Positions 1 to 10,058 of a stretch of DNA of 44,379 nucleotides are shown here, in pieces. The notes below the pieces were generated by a model that was not told the DNA's origin, searched no databases, and saw nothing but the letters and a program-made list of their open reading frames with translations. The stretch's first letter is position 1. Each line of letters begins with the position of its first letter. The stretch is from NCBI GenBank assembly GCA_031275485.1, contig JAISOS010000040.1, positions 1 through 44,379 of the forward strand, written 5' to 3'. The position numbers and the translations under genes were made by a program. Source of the stretch: Clostridiales bacterium (GTDB lineage: Bacteria; Bacillota; Clostridia; Christensenellales; JAISNN01).

Positions 1-610
1 CCTCCCGTTTTCGTTGCGTTTTTTTGTTCTGAGTGATATAATTTTTTTGCGTAGCTTCTTTGCTATGCGGGATAACGTTGCCTGCTTGTGCCGTTTATGA
101 AAACGCGCCTGAACTTTCGGCGTAGATTTCCGCGAGCGAAGCGCGGAAACGCGTTTCGCAAGCCTCGTTTATGTCCCCCCCTTGTCCTCCGTTTGTCCTC
201 CTTGTATAAATGAGATTAAATATTTGTGAACAGTATAAAAGGGCAGAAAAGAGCTATTATTCATATAATAGCGTCAATTTCAATTCCTATAAGTGAATAT
301 AAAAGAGAAAAAGAGTTATCAAAAGAGAATAATTGTATTCTTGGAATTGAAGAGAGGCATAAAACTGACGATAAAACCTCTTGTTTTTTGCGTATAAATC
401 ATTTATAATAAAAGTGTAAAATTCGGAATCCGCATTCATAGACGCCGGCGTGTTTTTTATTCGTGGACGAACGAAACTGCGAGAGAGTCTTTTTGCGGCG
501 CGTTCCGTCGTTGCCTCGCAATGCGGAAACCGTAGATTTTTCGCCCGGTATTTTATTAGGACAAGTACAAGCCGGATTCGGATAAAAAACAAAAAAAGCG
601 GTAAAAAACT

Positions 611-1480
611 ATGAAAGAAAAATCGCGTATAAATGGTATGCTTCGCGTTGCGGCGGCGGGACTTTTGGTCAATCTGGTTTTAAGCGGCGTAAAGCTTTAT
701 ATCGGGCTGTCCGCGAACAGCATAAGCATTTTTTCCGACGCGGTTCATAATTTTTTGGACGCGCTTTGTTTCGGTATAATAATTTTCGGCTTTTGCGTTA
801 TGAAAAAGAAACCGACGGCGCGTCTGCCTTTCGGCTACGGAAGGGTTGAATATCTCGCGGGCTTTTTGACCTCCGTAACGGTTTTCCTCGCGGGAGTATG
901 GTTTTTGTATTCGGCTTTGGAGAGGCTTTTCTATCCGTTTTTGCTGGTTTTTTCCCGGCTGAATTTCTGGCTGATAGCGGCGAGCGCGGCGGTCAAACTG
1001 CTGACTGCGTTCTATTTCCGTTATAAAAACCGTGCTCTGCGCTCTGACGTTTTGCGTTCCGCGTCCGCCGACGGTTTTTTGGATTCCGGCATAACGCTTA
1101 TGACGCTTGTCGGCTTCGGGCTTTACAGATACGCGGCGCTGAGATTGGACGCCGCGATAGGCATAGTCATAAGCATAGTCATAATAGTTGAGGGCGCGAA
1201 ACTGCTGAAAGAAAGCGCGCGGATTCTGCTCGGCGGCTCTCCCGGCGCGGCGTTTACGGAAAGGGTAAGGCTCGCGGCGACGGAATACGGCGTAACGGAG
1301 ATAAAAAACGCGCGCCTTCACGACTACGGCGCAAATTGCAAGGAATTAATTTTGGAAACCGTATTTACAAACGCGCGAACCTGTGATATAATGGAAACGG
1401 AAAAAGCCGCGCGCGGGATTTCGGAAAGGCTTTCCGAAGAATTTGGAGCGGAAATAAATGTTTATATAGCGTTGCGGTAG
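611..1480 (+). CDS. Cation diffusion facilitator (CDF) family transporter
   Basis: 289 aa ORF; multi-TM protein with SDAVHNFLDA, PFGYGRVEYLAG and SADGFLDSG motifs typical of CDF transporters. Confidence 0.9.
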   Translation: MKEKSRINGMLRVAAAGLLVNLVLSGVKLYIGLSANSISIFSDAVHNFLDALCFGIIIFGFCVMKKKPTARLPFGYGRVEYLAGFLTSVTVFLAGVWFLYSALERLFYPFLLVFSRLNFWLIAASAAVKLLTAFYFRYKNRALRSDVLRSASADGFLDSGITLMTLVGFGLYRYAALRLDAAIGIVISIVIIVEGAKLLKESARILLGGSPGAAFTERVRLAATEYGVTEIKNARLHDYGANCKELILETVFTNARTCDIMETEKAARGISERLSEEFGAEINVYIALR

Positions 1481-1605
1481 GGCTTTGCGCGCGTATACGC
1501 GTATATATTATACCGTTTATGTTCTTTAAAAAGCGGCGTATGAAAATTATGATATAAAAAATTAAACTGCGCCTCTTCTTTGGCGTTGTGAAAAAGGGGG
1601 ATTTT

Positions 1606-2808
1606 ATGAAATTGAAAACGAGACGGCGTCTAAAAAAAGCGTGGAAAATCACTGCGACGGTATTAGGCTCGCTCCTTGTTGTCGGGCTTGTTTGCGGCAT
1701 AATAGACGCGGTGGGAAACGACGCGAATATGAAGCTTGCCAAGAGCTTGAAGCCCGTCGAAAAAGCCGTCGTAATCACGCCCGAAAGGGACGATGAAACG
1801 GGATACGCGACATTTACGACGGACGGGGAATTTAAGATTTTACAGCTGACGGACGTACATATCGGCGGCGGCTTTATGTCGTTGAAAAAGGACTCTATGG
1901 CGATTAACGCCGTGGCGGATCTCGTGCATTTCGAGAAACCCGATCTCGTAATCGTTACGGGCGATATGGTCTATCCCGTACCGTTTCAGTCCGGCACGGT
2001 GGACAACCTTAAAGCTACTAAGCTTTTTGCTACGGCGATGGAAAGTCTCGGCGTGTATTGGACGGTTTCGTTCGGCAATCACGACACGGAGGTTTACAGT
2101 CTTTACGACCGCAAAGCTATCTCCGATTTTTATTCCGGCGGTAACTTAAAATACTGTCTTTACGAGGCTGGACCCGAAAGCGTAGACGGCTACGGCAACC
2201 AAATAATCAACGTGCAAAATTCGCTGGGGGTAATAACGCAATCGCTTGTAATATTCGATTCGCACGCCTACGTCAAGGGCTTTTTCCGCGATTATGACAA
2301 CATACATCAAAATCAAATAGACTGGTACGCCGCCGAAATCGCGCGTCTCGACGGGATCAACCGCGGACGCGGCGCGGTCGAGCCGTTCAAATCTCTCGCG
2401 TTTTTCCATATTCCGCTAAGGGAGCAAAAGGACGCGTGGTTTGAATACGCGGACAACGGCATGCGAGATACCGCGAACGTTAAGTTCCGCTACGGTTTCG
2501 CGGGAGAGACGGGCGTCGTCGTCTACTGCGGAATAGGCGAGGATAATCTGTTCGAGACTATGCTCGCGCTTGGCAGTACGCAGGGCGTATTCACGGGGCA
2601 CGATCACCTCAATAATTTTTCCGTAGACTACAACGGCGGTTCCGGCGAGCGGACTATCCGCCTTACCTACGGAATGAGCATCGACTATCTCGCTTATCCC
2701 GGCATCTATAAAAAAGTCGCACAGCGCGGCGGCACCGTCATTCTCATCCAACCGAACGGCGAATTCTCCTGCTTCGGCCGCCGCCTGTTCGACCACGGCG
2801 TGCTTTAA
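1606..2808 (+). CDS. Metallophosphoesterase with N-terminal membrane anchor
   Basis: LQLTDVHIGG, VTGDMVYP, FGNHDTE and FTGHDHLNNF motifs; ATG at 1606 preceded by AAAAAGGGGG. Confidence 0.88.
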   Translation: MKLKTRRRLKKAWKITATVLGSLLVVGLVCGIIDAVGNDANMKLAKSLKPVEKAVVITPERDDETGYATFTTDGEFKILQLTDVHIGGGFMSLKKDSMAINAVADLVHFEKPDLVIVTGDMVYPVPFQSGTVDNLKATKLFATAMESLGVYWTVSFGNHDTEVYSLYDRKAISDFYSGGNLKYCLYEAGPESVDGYGNQIINVQNSLGVITQSLVIFDSHAYVKGFFRDYDNIHQNQIDWYAAEIARLDGINRGRGAVEPFKSLAFFHIPLREQKDAWFEYADNGMRDTANVKFRYGFAGETGVVVYCGIGEDNLFETMLALGSTQGVFTGHDHLNNFSVDYNGGSGERTIRLTYGMSIDYLAYPGIYKKVAQRGGTVILIQPNGEFSCFGRRLFDHGVL

Positions 2809-2833
2809 TATTGCGAGGATTTTTTAAGGATTA

Positions 2834-2893
2834 CGCGGGGGAAGCCTTTTGTTTGCAAAAGGCTTCCCCCGCGTCTCTTATCCGAAAGGTTTT
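2834..2893 (-). repeat. Family-1 palindromic element, hairpin facing upstream gene
   Basis: CGCGGGGGAAGCCTTTTG TTTG CAAAAGGCTTCCCCCGCG, perfect 18-bp arms; flank CTCTTATCCGAAAGGTTTTG. Confidence 0.92.
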
Positions 2894-3380
2894 GATAAAA
2901 TTTATCGGATTTATAGGACTTATTTCTCAACCGACGTTTGATAGATTCGGCAAAGCGCGGCGATAGGTTTGGAAACGGGTCTGTCTATTACGGACGAGCG
3001 GGTACGGCGGCGCGGTTCGGGTTTTTCGGCGAGCGGGGAAATTAGCCGTTAAACTCTGAAAACCTTTCGGCAACTTCATTGATCTCGCGTTTATCGCCCG
3101 TTTATTTTTTTGCTTTATTTTGATTGCAAATTTTCCGAAAAAAGGCTATAATATTTAAAAGGCTAAGATAAATAAGGGATCGGCGGCGGTTATTTATATT
3201 TGCGGCGTTCGCTGTACGCGGGCTTTTGCCATATTCCGCGTAAAATTTAAACGCGGCGGTCGGTTTGGGCGGAATCGTTAAAATACGTTAAAGTTTTTTT
3301 GAAAATAGGCGCGTGAAAATCTTTTTTCCGCAAACTCTTGCCGCTACGGACGGTTTAAACGGCGCCGTAATAAAACGCTT

Positions 3381-3435
3381 AAAGTTTTTTGGAAAGGGTG
3401 CGGGGGTGGGGAAACCTTTTGCGAACAAAAGGTTT
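3381..3435 (+). repeat. Family-1 palindromic element upstream of aminotransferase
   Basis: AAAGTTTTTTGGAAAGGGTGCGGGGGTGGGGAAACCTTTTGCGAACAAAAGGTTTCCCCGCCGCG. Confidence 0.9.
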
Positions 3436-3474
3436 CCCCGCCGCGTAAAGCTCTTTAATAAAAAAGGAAAACCT

Positions 3475-4662
3475 ATGAATTACAATTTCAGCGACAGAAT
3501 GAACGGTTTGCAGGCGAACGCGATAAGGGAGATTTTCAAATATCTTTCCGACCCGTCGATGATTTCCTTTGCGGGCGGGATGCCGAGCGGGGACGCGTTT
3601 CCCGTAGAGATTTTGCGCGGCATATGCGAGGAGCTTTTTAAGGATAAGGACGGCATTCGCGGTATACTGCAATACGGCTCTACGGAGGGCTATGCGCCGC
3701 TTCGGGAGAGCGCGGCGGAGTTTGTAAAGAGAGTGGGGATAGCGGACGCTAGGGTCGAAAACACGCTGATAATTACGGGCGGTCAGCAGGGTATAGATCT
3801 CGCCTGCAAAATTTTTCTGAACAAGGGCGACTGCGTTCTGGTCGAGGATCCGACATATATCGCCGTATTGCATATACTGAAAACCTACGAGGCGAAAGCT
3901 TACGGCGTAAGGTCTGGACGCGACGGTATAGACACGGACGATTTGGAAGAAAAAATCAAAAAATACCGTCCGAAATTTATATATCTTGTGCCTACGTTCG
4001 GGAATCCGACGGGCAAGACCTATCCGATTGAAAAGCGCAAAAAAATTCTCGATACCGCTGTAAAGCACGGCGTAGTCGTATTCGAGGACGATCCGTACTC
4101 GCATTTGCGTTTTGGCGGTGACGCCGTGCCGTCTATTAAGAGTCTCGACTCGACGGGCGCCGTGATTTACAATACGAGCTTCAGCAAGATAATTTCGCCC
4201 GGCTTGCGTTGCGGCGCGTGCATAGCGGACGGGGAAATAATCTCCAAAATGACACTTTGCAAACAGGCGACGGACGTGCACACTCCGACGCTTTCGCAGG
4301 CGATAGCGGACGCGTTCCTGAGGGGCGGCTTTCTCGACGGACATTTAGAGAAAATTCTGCCCGTTTACCTCGGCAAAAAAAAGCTGATGCGGGCGGCGAT
4401 AGAAAAATATATGCCCGCCGATTTCAAATGTACGGACCCGAACGGCGGATTATTCATATTCGGCGAATTCGGGAGCGGGATCAACACGGCGGATTATTTT
4501 ATGAAAGCGTTGAAAAATAAGGTCGCATACGTGAACGGCGCGGACTTTTTCGCGGCGGGCGACGTATTTAGCACCGTTCGCCTTAATTTCAGCAACGGTT
4601 CCGGCGCGCAAATCGAAAGCGGAATAAAAGTCTTGGGTAAAATATTTAAGGGCGAAATATAA
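3475..4662 (+). CDS. PLP-dependent class I/II aminotransferase (2-aminoadipate/MocR-like fold)
   Basis: FAGGMPSGDAFP, TGGQQGIDLACKI, PTFGNPTGKTYP and SFSKIISPGLRCG motifs; ATG at 3475 preferred over the upstream ORF start at 3313, which runs through a repeat element. Confidence 0.88.
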   Translation: MNYNFSDRMNGLQANAIREIFKYLSDPSMISFAGGMPSGDAFPVEILRGICEELFKDKDGIRGILQYGSTEGYAPLRESAAEFVKRVGIADARVENTLIITGGQQGIDLACKIFLNKGDCVLVEDPTYIAVLHILKTYEAKAYGVRSGRDGIDTDDLEEKIKKYRPKFIYLVPTFGNPTGKTYPIEKRKKILDTAVKHGVVVFEDDPYSHLRFGGDAVPSIKSLDSTGAVIYNTSFSKIISPGLRCGACIADGEIISKMTLCKQATDVHTPTLSQAIADAFLRGGFLDGHLEKILPVYLGKKKLMRAAIEKYMPADFKCTDPNGGLFIFGEFGSGINTADYFMKALKNKVAYVNGADFFAAGDVFSTVRLNFSNGSGAQIESGIKVLGKIFKGEI

Positions 4663-4699
4663 GGCTTACGCGAGAGGAATCTTTATTTTGCGTCAAGGC

Positions 4700-4815
4700 T
4701 TACGCGGCGGAAACCTTTTGCGGACTTATCGGACGATAGGCAAAGTATTCGTTGCGGCGGAAACGCGTCTTTATTACGTATGTTCCGACAAAAAAGTCTC
4801 GCCGTAGCTTTAAGT
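4700..4815. repeat. Family-1 long form (expanded loop)
   Basis: GCGGCGGAAACCTTTTGCGGACTTATCGG...GTTCCGACAAAAAAGTCTCGCCG; matches 22748-22870 and, in part, 42703-42780. Confidence 0.6.
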
Positions 4816-4904
4816 TGCGCCCGCATTTTTTTGCTTTTACATTCGCTTGTCAAATAAATTGTTAACGCGCGTTTTGCTTGAATGACGGTCATAAAAACAC
4901 ATTT

Positions 4905-4965
4905 AAGTTTTTTGGAAAGGTGCGCGGGGGGAAGAACTTTTATAAACAAAAAGTTTTTCCCCGCG
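4905..4965 (+). repeat. Family-1 palindromic element upstream of tyrS
   Basis: AAGTTTTTTGGAAAGGTGCGCGGGGGGAAGAACTTTTATAAACAAAAAGTTTTTCCCCGCG. Confidence 0.9.
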
Positions 4966-5005
4966 AAAAAAAGTAAAAAAAACGGTAAAGGGAGAACGGA
5001 ATTTA

Positions 5006-6211
5006 ATGAACGTTATGGACACGCTGAGGGCGCGCGGATTTATAAAGCAGACGGTGTACGGAGATGATTTATACAAGCTTCTCGGCGAAGAATCCGTGAG
5101 CTTTTATATCGGCTACGACCCGACTGCGGACAGCCTGCACGTGGGGCATTATTTGACGCTTATGGCGGCGGGTTTTATGCAACGCGCGGGGCATAAACCG
5201 ATCATACTGATAGGCGGCGCGACGGCTATGGTGGGCGATCCGTCTGGCAGAACCGATATGCGCGGTATGCTGGCGAGGGAAGAACTTGAAAAAAATGTCG
5301 AACGCTTCAAAAAGCAGATGGAAAAATTCATTTCTTTCGAGGGCGAAAACGCCGCCGTAATCGTCAACAACGCCGATTGGCTTTTAAAACTGAATTTTAT
5401 GGATTTCATAAGAGATATAGGCGCGGAATTTTCCGTCAACAAAATGTTAGCCGCCGAATGCTTCAAGTCGAGAATGGAAAAGGGTCTGACGTTTTTGGAA
5501 TTTTCGTATATGTTGCTACAAAGCTACGATTTTTTCGAGCTGTTCGGGAAGTATAATTGCGTACTGCAATGCGGCGGCGACGATCAATGGTCTAATATGC
5601 TTTTCGGCGCAGATTTGATAAGAAAAAAACTGAGGAAGGACGCTTACGTTATGACCTTCGAGCTTTTGACCGCCTCCGACGGCAAAAAAATGGGCAAGAC
5701 GATGAAAGGCGCTCTCTGGTTAGACGCCGAAAAAACCGCTCCTTACGAGTTCTATCAGTATTGGCGCAACGTAGAAGACGCGAGCGTCGAAAAATGCATG
5801 AAGCTTTTGACTTTTATGGAACTCGAACGTATCGCGGAATTGACGAAATTTAAGGACGAGCGCATAAACGAGGCGAAAAAGACGCTAGCGTATGAGATAA
5901 CGAAGCTCATACACGGCGAGGAAGCGGCGCTTGACGCCGAAAAACAGGCTCTGGCGGCTTTTTCAAACGACGTCGACAATATGCCCGAGAAGTGTGTTCC
6001 TGGCGGTACGCTCAAAATTACGGACATATTATTCGCCGCTGGACTCGCGCCGTCCAAGGGCGAGGCGAGACGGCTTGTAGAAGGCGGCGGCGTCAGGGTT
6101 AACGATATAAAAATCGACGACGCGAATTACGCCGTAAGCGAGGCTCTTTTGGCGGAGGGTTTTATTCTGCATAAGGGCAAGAAGACGCATATAAGGGTCA
6201 AGGCGGAATAG
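5006..6211 (+). CDS. tyrS: Tyrosyl-tRNA synthetase
   Basis: YIGYDPTADSLHVGHYLTLM (HIGH), GGDDQWSNMLFG, KMGKTMKGALWLD (KMSKS-like), C-terminal S4 domain. Confidence 0.97.
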   Translation: MNVMDTLRARGFIKQTVYGDDLYKLLGEESVSFYIGYDPTADSLHVGHYLTLMAAGFMQRAGHKPIILIGGATAMVGDPSGRTDMRGMLAREELEKNVERFKKQMEKFISFEGENAAVIVNNADWLLKLNFMDFIRDIGAEFSVNKMLAAECFKSRMEKGLTFLEFSYMLLQSYDFFELFGKYNCVLQCGGDDQWSNMLFGADLIRKKLRKDAYVMTFELLTASDGKKMGKTMKGALWLDAEKTAPYEFYQYWRNVEDASVEKCMKLLTFMELERIAELTKFKDERINEAKKTLAYEITKLIHGEEAALDAEKQALAAFSNDVDNMPEKCVPGGTLKITDILFAAGLAPSKGEARRLVEGGGVRVNDIKIDDANYAVSEALLAEGFILHKGKKTHIRVKAE

Positions 6212-6255
6212 ATACGGAGTTAATATTCCGACTAAACCGCGAGCGGGGAGCTTTT

Positions 6256-6336
6256 GAAGAAGGCTTTACTCCGCGCGGGGATAAAAAGGCGCGCATAAAA
6301 GGTCGAGGCGGAATAGATGCGGTATAAATATTGCGG
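6256..6336 (+). pseudogene. Decayed tandem copy of the tyrS 3' end
   Basis: GCGCATAAAAGGTCGAGGCGGAATAGATGCGGTATAAATATTGCGG vs 6185-6230 ACGCATATAAGGGTCAAGGCGGAATAGATACGGAGTTAATATTCCG. Confidence 0.82.
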
Positions 6337-6638
6337 AAATCTGTGCGCGTAAATCGATAGCGCGCGTTTTCGCGTATCTTTCGCGGCTTTTCTTATGCTT
6401 TTTGACGCATACGTAAGCGAAAAAACGGCGTGTAAAAATGCGGAAACGCATATAAAAATAGAAAAACGACGCTACGCGCCGTTAAAAAATGCGCTTAATT
6501 TTTTCAGAAAAAACGCGTATCAAAGCGAAGAGAACCGCGCTGTTGCGCGCTTGCGGTAAACCGTAAAAACGGCGGTTGCGCGGCTGCGGAAAAGCGCGCG
6601 AAACGCGCCTTAAAAACGCGCGTATAAGAAAACCGAAA

Positions 6639-7256
6639 ATGAAAAATTATTTCAGCATAGAAAAGAAGACGGTTACGGAAACCGTAATCAAAAAATCGGT
6701 TTTTATAGCGGCGGCGGCGCCGATAAAGAACGCGGAGGACGCGGAGCTTTTTATAGACGCGGTACGGCGCGAACACCGCGGCGCGGCGCATAACTGTTAC
6801 GCCTATATCGTCGGCGAAAACGAGATGCGCTTTTCGGACGACGGCGAGCCGCAGGGGACGGCGGGGACGCCTATGCTTACCGTTCTGAAAAAGAAAGGTT
6901 TGGAAAAAATTGCCGTCGTCGTAACCAGATATTTCGGCGGGATAAAATTGGGTGCGCCGGGGCTGATTTCGGCATACGCGGTCGCGGTTCTGAATTGCAT
7001 CGAAGCGGCTGGCATAAAAAAATACGTACCTTTCCGCTCCGCAAGGCTACGTTTCGGTTACGCGGCGATAAGGATCGTCGACGGTGTGCTTAAAGGCTTT
7101 TCCGCCGTTATGGAAAACGCCGAGTACGGCGAGGATATACGCTATGAAACCGCCGTCGAGAACGAAAAATACGGGGCGTTCGTGAACGCGTTGAAAGAAC
7201 GCGCGGGCGGCGCCGTCGAAATAGAACACGGTTCCGTGAAACCGCGCGCAATTTGA
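6639..7256 (+). CDS. YigZ/IMPACT family protein
   Basis: EHRGAAHNCYAYIVGE, SDDGEPQGTAGTPML and VVTRYFGGIKLGAPGL motifs; ATG at 6639. Confidence 0.9.
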   Translation: MKNYFSIEKKTVTETVIKKSVFIAAAAPIKNAEDAELFIDAVRREHRGAAHNCYAYIVGENEMRFSDDGEPQGTAGTPMLTVLKKKGLEKIAVVVTRYFGGIKLGAPGLISAYAVAVLNCIEAAGIKKYVPFRSARLRFGYAAIRIVDGVLKGFSAVMENAEYGEDIRYETAVENEKYGAFVNALKERAGGAVEIEHGSVKPRAI

Positions 7257-7367
7257 GAGAGCGATAGGGAGAGGCGGGCTTATATGGGCGAAACCTTTTC
7301 CCGGAATAAAAGGGTCCCCCCCCCGCATAAAATCGGTTCGCAAAAACAAAAGGAGAATAATATCATA

Positions 7368-8420
7368 ATGGAAATCAATTTGACGAAAAATAAAAAGGTC
7401 AAGCCGGACTTCGGGAATTTGGGCTTCGGCAAATATATGAGCGACCACATGCTCATAGCGGACTATGCGGACGGAGCGTGGGGCGAGCCGAAAATCGTGC
7501 CGTACGCGCCGTTCGCGATCGATCCCGCTTCTCAGATTCTGCATTACGGGCAGGGTATTTTCGAGGGAATGAAGGCGTACAAATCCAAAAACGGCGGTAT
7601 AACGCTTTTCAGACCGCGCGATAATTTTTTGAGAATGAATAAGAGCGCGGAGCGGCTTTGTATGCCGAAAATAGACGTCGATAAGACCTTGGACTCGCTG
7701 TATGAATTGGTTCGCGCGGAAAAGGACTGGATTCCCGACGCTGACGGCACTTCGCTTTACATACGGCCGGCTATGTTTTGTTCCGACGTGTATTTGGGGG
7801 TAAAGACGGGCGCGCATTACAGATTTTTCATTATAACCTGTCCGGTCGGCGCGTATTACGCGAACGGTTTGGAGCCGACGAAAATATTTATAGAAGACTT
7901 TTACACGCGGTCAAGCATAGGAGGCACGGGCGAGGCGAAATGTATGGGCAACTACGCCGCCAGCCTTATCGGACAGGAAAAGGCGCGCGAATTGGGCTTC
8001 GATCAGGCGCTTTGGCTTGACGCCAAGGACAAAAAATACGTCGAAGAAGTCGGCTCGATGAATATATTTTTCGTGATAGACGGCGTCGTCGTTACGCCCG
8101 CGCTCTCGGGCAGTATACTCGCGGGCATAACGCGCGACAGCGCGCTTGGACTGCTTAGGAAAAACGGCTATAAGACGGAGGAGCGTAAAATCTCCGTGGA
8201 CGAGCTTTTGACCGCGCAGGAGAGCGGCAGACTGAACGAGGCGTTCGGCACGGGTACGGCGGCGGTCGTCTCGCCGGTAGGCGAGATTGTGTTCAAGGGA
8301 AAAAGCTACCTTATTAACGGCGGCAAAATGGGAAAAATTTCCGGATTTCTCTACGACACGCTTACGGGTATACAGACGGGCGCGATAAAGGACGATTACG
8401 GCTGGACGGTAAGGCTGTAA
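7368..8420 (+). CDS. ilvE: Branched-chain amino acid aminotransferase
   Basis: HYGQGIFEGMKAY, FRPRDNFLRMNKSAERLCMP, GTAAVVSPVGEI; ATG at 7368 with AAAGGAG upstream. Confidence 0.93.
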   Translation: MEINLTKNKKVKPDFGNLGFGKYMSDHMLIADYADGAWGEPKIVPYAPFAIDPASQILHYGQGIFEGMKAYKSKNGGITLFRPRDNFLRMNKSAERLCMPKIDVDKTLDSLYELVRAEKDWIPDADGTSLYIRPAMFCSDVYLGVKTGAHYRFFIITCPVGAYYANGLEPTKIFIEDFYTRSSIGGTGEAKCMGNYAASLIGQEKARELGFDQALWLDAKDKKYVEEVGSMNIFFVIDGVVVTPALSGSILAGITRDSALGLLRKNGYKTEERKISVDELLTAQESGRLNEAFGTGTAAVVSPVGEIVFKGKSYLINGGKMGKISGFLYDTLTGIQTGAIKDDYGWTVRL

Positions 8421-8435
8421 AAACATATACGCGCG

Positions 8436-8660
8436 CGGCATAAAAAGCGAAGCTTAATAAGGCGAAAAGCGTTTAGCCCGCCCGCGGAAAAAGCGACGGT
8501 ATAGCGTGGAAAAAAACGCGGGTCTATACCGTAAAGACGAGAGTATAATAAGGCGGAAAAACGCATATTCGCCGCGGCATAGAAGTCGGCGTAATAAGGC
8601 GAAAGCGCGGTTTTTTGCCGTGGAAACGAGCGTGAAATAAGACGAAAAACGCGCGTCCGC
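8436..8660 (+). repeat. Degenerate tandem array (about 4 units) between ilvE and aminotransferase
   Basis: Recurrent GCGGCATARAAG...TAATAAGGCGAAAA.CGC..TTCGCC units. Confidence 0.65.
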
Positions 8661-8765
8661 AACGCAAAAAAACGGCGGAAAGATAATGCGGAAATTAAGA
8701 TAAAAAATGAAACGGAAATATATAAAAACAATAAAAATCAACGCGCTTTGCAAAACGGAGAATAT

Positions 8766-10058
8766 ATGCGTTACGCTGAAATGTCAAAAGAGAAATTAAA
8801 AGAACGCTTGGAGGAGCAGAGGATAAAATACGGGGAATTTAAAGCCGAAAATCTCAGGCTCGATATGTCGCGGGGCAAGCCCTGCCGCGAACAGCTGGAT
8901 TTGTCCGCGCCTATGCTCGACGTTTTGAGCGGCGCGTCCGATATGAAAACCGAAAACGGTTTCGACACGAGAAATTACGCGCTCTTAGACGGTATACCCG
9001 AAATAAAAAGGCTTTACGCCGACGTGTTGAACGTCAAAGAGGGACAGATTATCGCGGGCGGGTCGAGCAGTCTGAATATGATGTACGATACCGTGCAGAG
9101 GGGAATGCAGTTCGGCTTCGGGGGCTTTACGCCGTGGAATAAGCTCGAAAAGGTGAAATTCGTTTGTCCCGCGCCGGGATATGACCGTCATTTTGCCGTA
9201 ACGGAAACTTTCGGCATAGAGATGGTCGCGGCGGAGATGACGGAGGACGGACCCGATATGGACGCCGTCGAGAAAATATGCGGGGACGACGGGAGCGTCA
9301 AGGGCATTTGGTGCGTGCCGCGTTTCAGCAATCCGACGGGCGCGGTTTATTCCGACGAAACCGTCGGGCGGCTTGCGGCAATGAAAACCGCCGCGGAGGA
9401 TTTTCGGATTTTTTGGGATAACGCGTATTCCGTTCACGCCCTGAGGGACGGCGCGAGGGAGCTTGCCGATATATTGCCCGAATGCGAAAAGGCGGGGAAT
9501 CCCGACAGAGTCTTTATTTTCGCGTCTACCTCGAAGGTAACCTTCGCGGGCGGCGGCGTCGCGTTTTTCGCGTCGTCCGGGCGTAATATAAAAGAGGCGA
9601 AAGCTATTATGTCTATGCAGACCATAGGTCCCGATAAGGTCAACCAACTGAGGCACGCGCGGTTTTTAAAGGATAAGGAGAATTTGACCGCGCATATGAA
9701 AAAACACGCCGCAATTATCAAGCCGAAATTCGACGCGGTTTTGGAGATTTTGGAGAGAGAATTGTCGGGCTTGGGTATAGCCGAGTGGACAAATCCCGAC
9801 GGCGGGTATTTTATCAGCGTGAACGCGTTTGACTTTACGGCTAAAAGAGTCGTGGAATTGGCGGGGGACGCGGGCGTAATACTGACGCCAGCGGGAGCGA
9901 CTTATCCTTACGGCAGGGATCCGCGGGACAGAAATATCAGGTTCGCGCCTACGCTGCCGCCGCTTAGCGAGCTTGTTACCGCGTCGGAAATTTTCGTCCT
10001 GTGCGTGAAAATCGCCGCCGCGGAAAGACTTTTGGAAGCTGCGGAAAGCGGTGATTAA
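8766..10058 (+). CDS. Aminotransferase class I/II, aspartate aminotransferase Ic-like
   Basis: RLDMSRGKPCREQLDLS, PRFSNPTGAVYSDETV, FWDNAYSVH, FASTSKVTFAGGGVAFF. Confidence 0.88.
   Translation: MRYAEMSKEKLKERLEEQRIKYGEFKAENLRLDMSRGKPCREQLDLSAPMLDVLSGASDMKTENGFDTRNYALLDGIPEIKRLYADVLNVKEGQIIAGGSSSLNMMYDTVQRGMQFGFGGFTPWNKLEKVKFVCPAPGYDRHFAVTETFGIEMVAAEMTEDGPDMDAVEKICGDDGSVKGIWCVPRFSNPTGAVYSDETVGRLAAMKTAAEDFRIFWDNAYSVHALRDGARELADILPECEKAGNPDRVFIFASTSKVTFAGGGVAFFASSGRNIKEAKAIMSMQTIGPDKVNQLRHARFLKDKENLTAHMKKHAAIIKPKFDAVLEILERELSGLGIAEWTNPDGGYFISVNAFDFTAKRVVELAGDAGVILTPAGATYPYGRDPRDRNIRFAPTLPPLSELVTASEIFVLCVKIAAAERLLEAAESGD

Noticed and set aside
226-408. 60 aa ORF near the window start
   Set aside because: AT-rich, no clear RBS or domain; insufficient support.
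680-1321. 213 aa minus-strand ORF opposite the CDF transporter
   Set aside because: Antisense shadow ORF; composition reflects the GC-rich sense codon bias, no recognisable domain.
2834-2893. Interpreting family-1 copies simply as rho-independent terminators
   Set aside because: Many copies lie 5' of genes, the stem is not followed by a U-run on the gene-proximal side, and an asymmetric conserved flank is present. Some 3' copies may still terminate transcription.
4663-5005. Possible T-box leader upstream of tyrS
   Set aside because: No AGGGTGGNACCGCG-like antiterminator core seen; the spacer is explained by family-1 long and short elements.
7047-7817. 256 aa minus-strand ORF spanning the IMPACT gene and ilvE 5' end
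   Set aside because: Overlaps two well-supported sense genes and a repeat; no family features.
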